This document shows positions 1 to 12,000 of a DNA stretch of 64,000 nt, piece by piece. Each line of letters starts with the position of its first letter. The stretch's first letter is position 1. A model generated the notes under the pieces. The model did no database searches and was not told the origin of the DNA. It saw only the letters and a program-made list of their open reading frames with translations. The position numbers and the translations under genes are program-made. The stretch lies in NCBI GenBank assembly GCA_964036155.1, contig OZ038422.1, positions 72,873,201-72,937,200 of the forward strand, in the 5' to 3' direction. This stretch comes from Diploscapter coronatus (Eukaryota; Nematoda; Chromadorea; Rhabditida; Rhabditidae).

Positions 1-2477
1 GCACCGTTAGATAAGCACTCCAGAGCGGTGGTTTCAGATCTGAACACGATTTTTGAAATTTGTTTCAAAATAAATCACCATGAAGATGCTATTTCTTTAC
101 ATTGCTATGTTATGAGTATTGTTTGAAACAAACTATCGGTAAAGACGAGGAAAAACTCCTGACCCCCTTGGCAACTCCAGATCCTTGATGTCCTTCAGAT
201 GACTCTCTTCAGTCTCAGGAAACAGTAATTTCGAACAGGCTAATGACCCTGGGGCAGACATTATTGATGACGATAAAAGGTAGCTGAAAGAAATAGAAAA
301 ATGGTGTGGCTATGATTGTACTTACTTTGGACAAGCTCCCAATGAAATGTATGCTGCGAATAGGGTTCCTGCGATGCACGAAAAGTTGCTCGTCAGAACA
401 GCGTGTAATTCGGAAGCCGTCATTTTATCGATGTACGGTTGAATGAGCAACGGACCTTCGGTCTGAATTTCATAATTCAGCGCTGGAATTAAAGCCTCTT
501 CATATTTAAGCATTTGTTTGTTTACCATGAAGTAAGATTATGAAGGTTTCATGACCATCAGACCATGTCAAATGACTCCAGAATAACTTTTAGTGGTAAT
601 GCAAACTTAACTTACCATCCCCAAGAACACGCAAGCACAGGCTTGTAATGATTCTGCAGCAGTGGTTGTCAGTGTAGCTCGGACTAATGTTGCGACTTGT
701 TTCAGGATGAACTTAAAATTTATCTTCTAGGAGAAATTTGCAAAGTCCCAAACTTGTATGATCCCATAGTAATAGAGCACTGCCACTATTGATCCAAAAT
801 AGATTAGGGTTTGAAGGACCTAATTCGGATTCTTTTTGAAAGGAAGCTTTTTAGACGGAGTTACCGAAAAGACAAAGACCGGAAACATTCCGCAGACATT
901 CGGTGGGTTAGCGACGAAGCCAAATACGAATTTTGTACCTGAATTTTCTCATAGTCCAGAAAATGGTTTGGAGAACTTGCCTTCCTTCGTATAGTCCAGA
1001 AATTTTACGATGGTTCTAGCCAGATCTTCGAATCTTTGAGCTCCCCAATCCCAGCGGAGGACCATCAGACCCATCAGAAACTGGATCGTGAATCCGAAAA
1101 TCACCGGTCGCCAGTTTATCTAATTTGTTTGCCTGTTTCATATAAAAATATTGAATCTACCCTTGACCGATTAGTAGATAATGCATACATGGCGACTAGG
1201 AAAAATGCGATTCCACAGAGACCTCGTAGCCTTCGGCGGTCGTCCGAAGTATCTATCATCAGAAATGTAGCTATGGCAAGGAATATTGGGATATAGCCGA
1301 ATCTGAAATTATGTATTAAAATTGAAGCCAATCGGATATCGAATTGAAAAGACGATTTGTAAATGTAGCGATGCTGTAACGTTGTAACGCATAGTTAAGG
1401 AATACTCAGCTAGGCTAGATGGAGGGAAGTAACGTAAGTTACGATATAACGACGACTTCAAGTAACCAGTTAAAAATTTTGATAAAGTTGGTATTTAAGA
1501 ATACATTGAAAAGACGAATTTTGAAACTTACTTCCCAATAGTGGCCTTCCATTGTTTCGTCATATTCCTACGCCATTTATTAACCGGCTCGAAGCAACTT
1601 CGTATCCTATCACATCTTGTACAAGTGAGCAGTAGCAAATACAGCCAAAAAAATATAACGATATAAATTAAAACTTGAGCCCGTTGAAAGTTGTGTATAG
1701 CAGCGAACACTTAAAATGTATAAAATTTAAATTTAAGTTTAAGCTTGAACTTACTTAAGTAGATATGGAATGCGATTAAAAATCCTATTAGGAATATACG
1801 TTTTGAATTACAACACTCATTCTCGCTCCTCATAAAACCCGTATAGATTTTGGAATTTTCGATCACGGAATTGACAGCGCCTGAAATTTATGAGTTAAAC
1901 TTTTACTGACCTAAAAATATACAACTAAAGCTAAAGTGTTTACCGGTATTTTTTAAATTATATATTGCTACATCAAACTACAGATGATAAATGTCTTCAA
2001 AGATTTATTGCAAAGTTTATATTCAGACTTGGAAAAAATTAGAAAAGAATAGGAGATTATATGAATGAGTGTTCTCATGATATTTTTAATGAAAATTTGA
2101 TAATAAAAAAATCAACAGTAATTATTATTCGAATTTTGTAAGCTAAAATGCCGACAAAGAAGATCTAGATCAAGTCTTGCTAATATTTGTTTACATACTC
2201 ATGTTGAAAATACAAAATGCTGGAAAAATATGTTGAAATGAATTTTCAAAGATTCACCTCTAACATGTCGCTGAAACCAATTGTCCTTTTTCAACTTAGA
2301 CGTGGAATCGGTTATAGTGTCGAAGGAAATATTAGTCATATTCGAATTAGTTGAGGGTTTGTTGATATCCCCGTCACGATGCGACAATTCCATAAAAGGT
2401 TGCTGAATGTCAATGTCAGAGAATTTCGGTATACTGTACGTTCTCAAAGGCCGACCGTTTTTGGGGTTAAAAGTCAT
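1..2477 (-). CDS. Concentrative nucleoside transporter (SLC28/CNT), 3' partial
   Basis: Na+-coupled nucleoside uptake at the plasma membrane (family role). Exons on the minus strand: 2258-2477, 1755-1880, 1532-1709, 1161-1302, 981-1119, 865-938, 754-819, 616-711, 326-462, 164-283, 1-39. About 445 residues are encoded; the C-terminal membrane segments lie beyond position 1. Family blocks seen in order: a polar N-terminus, hydrophobic segments, INWRPVIFGFTIQFLMGL, FLDYTKEGTKFVFGF, LTTTAAESLQACACVFLG, TEGPLLIQPYIDKMTASELH, SCIAGTLFAAYISLG, SSSIMSAPGSLACSKLLFPE and ETTALECLSNGA. The Q of the usual GQTEAPLLI is M here. The start at 2477 was chosen because an acceptor-like CTCTTAAG lies just upstream; an in-frame ATG at 2534 is the alternative. 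Three introns are 42-45 bp and one begins with GC. Family assignment is firm; individual splice sites are inferred from phase and homology. Confidence 0.9.
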
Positions 2478-4497
2478 TTCTCGGAGTTTGGCAAACTTAA
2501 GAGCGAAAGAACAATTCAGCGAGAATTTATACATGAACGAATAAAAGAACGCTATTTAACTATTGGATTAAGATTTTGAAACTCGAAAGAACGGGAAATA
2601 TGACAAGAGTTACCGTCTGGCCAAAATCGGAACTAATAAAATTAGTGCAGTACTTGACGAGAATTCTTTTTTATTAGACGCTATAGCTTGATTTACTTGG
2701 AACATGTGTCTTCGATATCAAGCTAGATTCAAGAGAATTAACAAATAGTGCAAGAAACATGGCCAAAATCGAAAGTTTCATAACAAAAACCAAACAAATC
2801 GAGGAATGAGACGGTTGTAGCCAACTCTCTCTGACTATTAGGCGTTAAATATGTTAAAAGCTATTATGAAATTGTTAGAAACTGCATAATTTCTCAATTT
2901 GTAGGTTACTTAATGAAATGTTTCGAGCTAAAATGAGTAGAGGTGTATTTCTGCCGCATGCATTTAAAAATGGAGGAAAATAAGGTTAAATGGCCGGTGG
3001 GAAGAAAGTGTTCATTTGAAAACACATAGTGGCCGCTATAATTTTTTTTAGAAAATAGTACACATTCGTGGGAAGAAAGTATACTTCGCCAAATTTAGAT
3101 GAATATTTAACTTGAAATCTCCCACAAATATTCATTGAATTTATTCAGGCTATAGGGCTTGGTTGAGTTCGGACAATTTACGGAAATGGAACAAGAACAT
3201 CTATCGACATAGCGTTTGATAGAGGAGCCCTTGGCTTCTAATGAATAGAATGTCCTGGAGTATCGTGCTCAATAGGCATTGATTTTATTATTTATCAAAT
3301 CATGTTTCACTTTCCAAATACCAAATCGATAGAATCAATTTCTTAATAATATAAATTTAAAAGGATAAAAATGATTTCCACTCAAACTAGTCTTAATAAT
3401 CTATGTTCTAAGCTTCGCCAACCTAGATGCTTCAAAACCCACTCAATATAGAGATAATTCGCAACTATAATAAAAATCATCAGCTACGATAAACTGATTT
3501 AATTCTAATTTATATACAGAGAAAAGAAAAAAAACTCTTGAAGTCTTACTCAGCGTCAGACTAAGTAGTCCTAATGACCTTCGCCTCTAAACTAACCTAG
3601 ACAACCCTAGACCTCACAAAATATAACGACGCAATTGCCCTAATGTCCTACCGCGTACTTTTTCGATTCAATTGCCGAACGCCCTAACACTTGAGCAGAG
3701 TGCTGTGTTCGCAAAATTCCAAAAAATCTCAAAAGGCGCATAAAATATTTCCAACCGAGTTTCCAAGTCTATTCTAAATAGTTGAACGTGAAATTATATG
3801 AAGACTAGTTTTTTTTCTTCGATTAGAGCAGAAAATTACAAGGAAGTAAAATCGAGAAATCACAAGTCAGAAATTGGCCAGATTCTATTAAAAAAAGTGA
3901 ACGCTTTGCTTAAAATATTGTTATAGAGAAATTTTAGGTTTAGTTAGGTCCTATCGCGTTCAAACTAGGGATAATTTATAATTTACCAAGCTGAAAATGA
4001 AGCATTGTCAAGTTCAAATGCGATAATAATAAATTGATAATTCGGCGAAAATCGATATGATTTCGGATGATAAGATTAAAATTGAGTTCGAGGGTAAAAG
4101 ATGTAAACTGCACATGAATTCTGACGGTTTTTTGACTCTCCCATTTGCTATTGTAAATGCGATTAGCATTTATTTCGCCTAACCCTTCTCAGTCTCTTAC
4201 CAAATTTTAGGGCTACTTTTCTATTTTATTTAAATGCTGTTATTTTTCGTGATTCTCTTAAAACCATTATTTTTCATGAAGTCTTTATTCACAGATATAG
4301 TGAAACATTGAATTCGTAAAATACTCACAATTATTTGAGCATTACATTTGGCATTATGATGAGATTCAATATTGTGGGTTATCATCGACATATTTTTATC
4401 ACAAAAATTATCTCAGTATCATAACCTCATAACGATGATAACGGTAATAAGGGATCGATAATTAGATTATCAAGTACATTTTCATTTTTAATGAAAT
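2478..4497. other. Intergenic, presumed CNT upstream region
   Basis: About 2 kb between the 5' end of the nucleoside transporter and the 3' end of the next minus-strand gene. I see no open frame with coding character, no RNA gene and no repeat. It is AT-rich with scattered poly-A/T runs and presumably holds the transporter's promoter. Confidence 0.5.
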
Positions 4498-6469
4498 CTA
4501 TTTCCTTCGATCATCCCTAAGATAGAAATCTTTCTGACTTCGTTTCATCAAAGAATTGTCGCCTTTGCTCGTTTTAACGCCTCCCAAAGCCCATACTTCG
4601 GGAGCGGACTTCGTGGTTGAAGTTCCAGAACTAGTGACGGAGTTGGAAGAGGTGGAGCCGGAGTTGGAAGAAGTCTCAGAACCGACCGTCGGACCGGAAG
4701 TTGGTATTGACGAAAGAGGAGCTGAAGTCAAAAAATGAGTAGTTATGCTTCAAATTATTGGAAATGTAAGAGCCATTTTAATGATTCGATGGTATCAGTT
4801 TATGTCAGTCTTATAATTATCACATCATTGTGACTTTAAATAGTCAATATTTGCCTCATGAATCAGTTTGGAGAACAAATTATCTGTGAGAAATCATGAT
4901 GGCATTTGAAAAGTCGCGCGTAATTTAGTAACCGTGATTTTCGAGGTGTTAATTCGTAACAAAATTACTATCAGCCTGTCTAGCGCAAATTTGCGATCGG
5001 AAGGGTTCAAAAATTTATTTGAATGATTGAGCAAAGCCGTGATTTTCGTTCTTTCACTTCAATTCAATTCAAAATAACTGAACAAAATAATCACCAGACA
5101 GCCTCAATTTTGCATAAATATTTTTTTCCTGTTCGAGTCTTAATAAATCAATTACGAGTCAGGATAACGTCGCATGATCACTTACAGATTATGTTCGGGT
5201 ACAGCGTCCCGATCGTACTTCCTGTTGTTTGTCCTGTTGACGTACCCAATCCAGGTAAACCTGCTGGCTGCACCAGCGGGCTTCCATAGGGCGATGGAGC
5301 GGGAGGCACGCCTGCAAATTTCCGTCAACTGAATTTGCATTTTTGCGAGAAATGACAGCATTGTTCGCCATATGATATCTTTCACGTGAAAAAATGGTGA
5401 AATTGCGTCAAAGAATCGTGAAGGAATTGTTATGACTTTGTTTATTTATACAATATTTCATTATTTGCATTGTTGGAACATTTCTGAAATACGAAGAACA
5501 TACCAATTCCAGCTGAACTTCCATATCCAGAAATCGCGCCTGATCCAGTTTGACTAGGTTGAATACCGCTCGGGATGATTACAGGCAACCCACTCGGTCC
5601 GATACCGAAAGTCGTCGACGGTCCAAAGTTGCTTCCTTGGAAGACGCCGTTTCCGTTCGAAGCAGGCGGTACGAGGATTTGCTGGGTCGTGATCGCCTGC
5701 GGATAGCCGTACATCGTGTAGGGCGTTCCTAGAGACAAATTTCCTAGAAAATGTAGAATAAACACGCAAAAAATTGGGGAAATAGCAATAACAAACAGCT
5801 TGGAAGCAACGTTGTAATAGGTGTAGAAGAGTGAAAGAGTTATCCCAGTTTCCCACTAAATGGGTACTCCTTTTTCGAGCTCCTCTGCGCTCTTGTTCTG
5901 TGATCTCTCGCCTATTATTGCTCAAGGAATAGCAAAAATCTAATTCGTTATCTACTACATCACGCTTCCATGATAGAGGACGCATTTCCCTACGCTATGC
6001 GCTTAGCTACTATAGACTAGAAAGCGTTGAATAGGTAGATTTTAAGATATGCTAGAAGAAAAGGTATACATACATTTGTGAGAAAACGTGAGTACTCGTT
6101 CCATTTTCTTGCATTTAAAAAAAAAAAAACTTGCAAATTGTATTTTTAATTGTAGGATTGATTACCTAAAGTAGTAACTCCAGCATAACCTCCAGGAGAA
6201 GGGAAGGTCTGAGGTAATGATCCAATTAGGCCAGGATAACCGCCATGCATCGGATACGGTTGAATGATGTACTGGTATTGGCTCTGAAATTTCTCGAATT
6301 TGTATGTTTCGAAGAAAAAATAAACCTGATGATTGAAAGGCAGTGATTGTTGATATGACGATAGACTTTCAATCGACGTTGTAACCGGTGGTGGGGGACC
6401 ATAACTATTAGCAGCTAACATGGATGGTATCAACGATAGAATAACTGATATCGAAAAGTTTAACTCCAT
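4498..6469 (-). CDS. Secreted Pro/Gly/Ser-rich protein, function unknown
   Basis: Not a family I recognise. Exons: 6326-6469, 6166-6283, 5504-5743, 5186-5311, 4498-4721; all phases fit and give 283 residues. The start MELNFSISVILSLIPSMLAA is a clear signal peptide. The mature part opens with SYGPPPP and continues as low-complexity Pro/Gly/Ser/Tyr/Gln sequence (for example SLPQTFPSPGGYAG and PPASNGNG), without cysteines until CTF-free C-terminal Ser/Thr-rich sequence, and ends in a charged tail, RSQKDFYLRDDRRK. Composition suggests a disordered extracellular or cuticle/matrix protein, but no domain supports that. The last exon follows a 464-bp intron. It is joined because the donor after PNII (GTAAGTGATC) and the acceptor TTGACTTCAG give a continuous frame reading PNIISPLSSIP. 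If that junction is not used, the protein ends at a TGA at 5178-5180, within the first codons after the donor. Confidence 0.72.
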
Positions 6470-9060
6470 TTTGGTGGAATCTAAAAGATCATTTTTTATA
6501 TGCAATCTCAATTATTTCTGCAATATCATTAATCGGAATTGCGAATAGTTCGCTGAAAATAATGGGCGTGTCGATTTTATGCGCTCTTGAGCTGATAACA
6601 AGCAGACCTAATGAGCTAGAAGATTTGATAAATCCTGCAATATATAAGACCCGACTACTTTTCTCATATCAGTCTCAAAGTCACGTATATTTTGGCTTAT
6701 TTTTGAGTTTTTAAAGCTATTTTTACAGTACCTAGACTTTTATTTCAGCGCTTTATCATGATTTAAAATATCAAAGTTGAGATTTTCTAATTCTGAAGGC
6801 ATTGAAAGTTCGTGATATCATTATAGGCATGAAAGGAAATGAGCTTAGAAAAACCAGAGAAAAGATAATATTTTGGATCTTATTTGTTACGCCCTAAATG
6901 ATGTTTTGAAATTTAACGTTCTGAGCTGGATATTTCCTATTTTGAACTTAAAAATGATAAGTTTTATCTGGATGACGGCACATCTTCCGAATATTCGAAA
7001 GTTCAACCAACGATGCTAATAATAAATTAAAGATCTAAAGATAGCTGCGTAATTTTAGATCATAGACGTAGATATAATTAATCCAGGCTTAATGAAAATA
7101 GCTAAACGATGTGTGAATTCATTTTTATCGCAATATTTTGTTTAATTAAGACAAAAATTGTGTAATAATTCCCTATTAAAAATTAACTATATAATTATAA
7201 CTAAAATGCGATATATTCTGGTATATAGGATATACAAGGTACGTAAAAACACTGAAATAAAATAAGTATTAACCTTGAAAATCCTATGATTCGAGGTCTC
7301 CTTTATTTGCAATAGTTCGCCTTTTATATAGGCTTAAACCTCGCGTCGCGCTCGCAATAACCTGTATACCAATAAGGAAGGGGCGAAGTTAAGCTATTTG
7401 AAAATCTGCTTGCGTTTCATACCCGATAAATCTATAAATCTGGCTTAGACCTTTCCAATTCAATGCTTTATTTTTCACAGTTCACACTCCTTCTTTGAAT
7501 CATTTATCTATCTTACTTTTCAAGTAAAATTGCCTGAGAGTATGGATTTAGAATTTATTTCTTTGTAAAATGGATTATACATATAAAAACATCGGTTTAA
7601 CAACAAAATGATACAAATCAAAAAAACATACTATAAATAAATTTTAAAAATACTGTAGCTTTTTCAGTTTTTACAAAAGATTATAGGCTAGTGAGAATCG
7701 TTTCTGATGGAGTATAACTTTTTGACTCACTTTTTGAAAATTTGAACTCTCTTCTGCATAGGCTTGAATGAGTATAATTCAGCACTAACGAACATAGGTA
7801 TTAAAATGAAATCATTAGCATTTCTCGTTCATTTAACCATTTGCAGTAACGTTTCAAAAATTATACACTACTGAATCCTAACACTTGGATTTTCAAATAC
7901 ACACCCCTACAATCCATATTTAATTTTGCTGGATATATTTTCAATTTCCAAAGTAGGCTAAATCGTATGCTTGCGTTAAATCGAGATAATCTTTCAAATT
8001 TCAAAAATCATTGAGATTGATCATTAGAAGTTTGTTCTGTAGGACTTCCTTGAAAATTTGATATACAAGACGTTTTTGAAGTTTTATTCTTCATCAAAGC
8101 TCGAATTTTCCGAGAAAAACCGTGTTATTTTAGTCTAGAATTTGTCAATTTCGATAATTGCCTACAAAGTAATCCACCGACTCATCCTCTATTAACGCCT
8201 TCAAACTGCCTATTATCGGGAATTTCGAATATCCTCCTTATCAGATAATGCCACTAAGTGTTTGAAGAGATGCACATATTTTACCTGGAGGGGATATTCA
8301 TGCAAGTGCTTATCCTAGAATATATCTCCCTACTTGAGCTCCGCCGCACCTGCATGCGAAAATCCAAATCTAATCTGTTTCTTATCACCGAGCCCCCACT
8401 ATTTCCTAATTTTATCGATCTTCTCCCTCTCAAATTCACACGATATTTCCCAAAACTCTTTTTCTCTACCTTCAAAATCCACACTATCTTCCTGTTCCTG
8501 CTTCTTGTTCTCTACAAAATCTAGCACTATTTCACGATTTTCTGCTTCTCTCGAAGAACAGCTGCGAAAGGAGGCGTGTCTCTAGCGCATATTGGGAGAC
8601 ATGCGCATATCGCTTAACGACAAGAAGACAAGGGCTTTTAAGAGAGAGCTAGGACTTTGGGCTTCAATCTATCCATTCTTCCATTATTCAAACCAACAAT
8701 TGAATTCCAAACCGGCATTGGCGAATTTGTATTTTTGACGCTGGAAAGTCATTAACCTTTCCGCGAGTTTTGTATTCGACGTCTATCTTTGATCAACCTA
8801 AATAAACTACACAAAACGGATACGAAGAAGAGAGATCGCGAGATCAGGACGGCTAAGACCCGGATATACTTAAAATTAGATCGATATAATTCCAACCTAG
8901 CCCTAAGTTAATCCCGAATTTCGTCAAATTTACTGTTTCGATCTACCACAAGTCGGACTCGTTATATTCAAATCTCCTAGTCTATTCTAATTTTTTCTCG
9001 ACTTAACCCAAAAATAAGGGGTTAATCCACTAAATCTTTAATTTTTGCTTTGATCTGTCA
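6470..9060. other. Divergent intergenic region
   Basis: About 2.6 kb between the secreted-protein gene (minus) and the K2P channel gene (plus), so it should hold both promoters. GATA-type motifs occur (TGATAA near 6594, CTTATCAGATAA near 8237) and a TATATAAG near 6643 in plus orientation. Open frames around 8258-8585 look random on both strands. I see no RNA gene or transposon ends. Confidence 0.4.
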
Positions 9061-12000
9061 ATGCCTTTGTCGAGAGCCGTCATGCACAAGTTACAGTTCG
9101 CTCGAGGCATCGGACAGCGGGAAATGCTCAGGGCAAACACGCTGCCATCGATTACAAGGGCTAAGGTTAGTAAAAGGAATATTTTTTTTTTATTTTCTGG
9201 AAAAGGTGTTAACTATATTAAGAACATCGTGATATTTTGATTTTGTTCAACTTTTGATAAACAGTTTTTTGGAACTTGTTCAGTTTTAATATAATGCTTT
9301 TAAATGTACTGGATAAGTTTCACGGAAATGCCATAGTCCCAATGATGAGCAATTTTAAAATTCATTTGCGTTGTAATCTATAAAACTGAAATCTTAGCGA
9401 AATTTTGTTTTAAAAGATAATCTTCAAACTTACGTAATGACTATGTGATATAATTTTATCAGAGCGCTTGCTGGCGTTTTAAAATAACAAAATTTGCGCA
9501 AAATCGCTATTTGTTTTCTAAAAGTCGAAGCTTATTCGACTTTCTTGCAAAATTTTTCGTTCGTGCAATTTTGAATTTGTTCGAATTCATCATTAGCTTA
9601 TGTGAATTATAGATAATTTTCTATTTTAACTTCCAAAGGCTAAATTTGACTACGTTTTTCAAAGATCTTTACAAAAAATATTTGTGACTACGATATTTTC
9701 AGAACTTATGATAAGAATAGAATATTATTCCTGATATCTTGGTTATGAATGAATATCCAAAAATAGTGTATTTAATAAAATTGTTACTCTAATATTGTTG
9801 CTTCCAGAAATCCGTATATGATAGTATGTCTAGAATCTTCTTCTTGCATAATCCTCAATTTTCTCATATCGGATATTACAGGAAGCAGCTCGTATCTCTG
9901 AAAGTTAATAATGTCATCTTTTGTCATATGGCTTCTATACTGATGAAAAACGCGCAAGAAAGTCGAATTCCGGGATCAAAATACTGTTTTAAAAATTTCT
10001 AAGATCGAAGTTGTCGATTTTTCCAAATAAAAACTGCCAATTTTGTAGTGTGGTATATTGTCAATCACTGACTACTTGAGACGAGATAATCATCTTCCTC
10101 GAGCGTACTGATAGAAATTAATGAACTAATTATCGATAATTATCCTTAAAACGCGAAAAACAAAAAGAGCACAAATAAATCGTCTAATGAACAAATGCTT
10201 GTCTCTCGCGCATTCCGAGGCTCACAGGAGGGGGGAGAGAGAAAGAGGCTCTTTTTATCGCGTCTCAAGTAGTCAGTCATTTACAAATATTAGGAAGAAT
10301 TTTTAGGGAATACGAATTCCTGATGCTAGCAGTGCCATTAAAATTTAATATAAAATAGAAAAAAGGATAAAATTTAGGTCGGATGCTTTGCTCGGATGAA
10401 AATCTACGAAGAAAATGCCCGATTTGCTTTAATTTCACTATTGCTGATAGTCTATTTGATGTTCGGAGCAGTTTTGTTCAACGCGTTGGAACGAGAAAAT
10501 GAGATCAAGGAGAAAAATGAGGTCGGTATTTTAACATTTTCTTCTTAACTATTGATAAAATATTTGAAAACTATATTATGCTTCGATATTTGATAGAGCA
10601 AGGCTTCCAATTTATACATCAATAGACTGTTCCAACTTTGTACCTTCAAATATATGTTTATATAACTTCAAGCGATTAGTAGTTTTACTGAAAGAAGACG
10701 CTTCAAAATCCATTTTGCAATAGTTCATTTGAATAATTGCTATAAGTATTCCTTTTTTATTTCAAAATCTTAAAATCATCACATCTCGAAATCTTTTCTT
10801 TCTAGCAATAAGCTCGACTTAAATATGCAAGAAACCATTTTCTTACGTCCGAACCAGCTCAAAATTTCTATGACAACCAGTTTTGATTCGACTTTCTGAT
10901 GTGTTTTTTGCAGTAGGTCAGATTTATTCCCATTTTGCGTCAACATAATTTACGCACGTTCCGAATAAAACCTGGATGAATGGCGTTATCTCGGATCAAA
11001 AAGCGATAATATTACTGCTGCGCAATATCATAATCTCGGTAGTTTACGAAGATCATGGTTTAAGCAGAATATTTTTTAGAGTTTATCGTACAAAGTTTGT
11101 TTCAAACAGTAATGTCAGCATAAAATGGAATAATAACCCGAAATTTCATGAAGCAACTCTTTTTTGACTATGACACATGGTTTACTTTTCTGGGCGACTC
11201 TACGTAGAACTAAAGAAAACAAGTATAGAAATGGAGAATTTAAAATATCGCTGAAATCTATACCTGGCCCACATGCTTTCGAACAAACAAACCCGAGAGT
11301 TTCCAGTTGTAAATTGTAAAATAATTAAATCCAAGGTATCTAGAATTTCAGTTGTGTAAAAATGCATATCTCACATGATTTGCATATGGTCTAATTAAAT
11401 TTCAATCTGGAAAAATATATAGACAAAACATTAAGTAAATTATACTAACTTTTACAAGATATCATTAAATATCATCATTTTGACGTTTCCAAAATTCGAA
11501 GGACTACATTACTAAAAACTTTATGAGTTTTAACAAATTTTTGGATTATTCTTCCAGAATATTATTTTAGTAGTGTATTTATCTTTCGCCGATAATACTT
11601 TTATAAACTTTAAACATGATCTTCATCATCTAACTTCATGCTAATTTCATTAGAATTGTTCGAACACCTGTAAAACTGCGTCCGAGAGTAATCATGTCTG
11701 AAATCTTTCAAATTGTTCAAATCACCACGGCAACAAACGGCTATATCCGCCGAACGCTTGTCCCGGCCCGTAGGCAGACTTATCTATTCCGCTTTATCTT
11801 TCACTCATCTCTATCGTTAGCTTGTTATATCTTATCATTTCTTTTCTTATCAACCCTTTTCCCCTTTTTCTTATCAGATTATCAGTCTTATGTCCTCCAT
11901 TACTCATTTTTCATTACCAGTCTTAATCTCCAACCACGACTTTTTAGACACAAACTTAATAGTTGCATTTCATATTGTGGGTGGAATGAAAGATAAGAAT

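Noticed and set aside
4498..4778. A signal peptide MALTFPII interrupted by TGA in frame with the Ser/Thr-rich segment, as a separate broken gene
   Set aside because: The acceptor at 4722-4723 joins this segment in phase to the exon ending at 5186, so it is better explained as the last exon of the 4498-6469 gene.
8258..8585. Overlapping open frames on both strands
   Set aside because: Leu/Ser/Phe-rich frames from a pyrimidine-rich tract; no splice context, no resemblance to a family.
11694..11996. Open frame that might be a K2P cap exon; shares ACAAACGGCT with the pore exon
   Set aside because: No good acceptor or donor in the needed phase, and no cap-like sequence.
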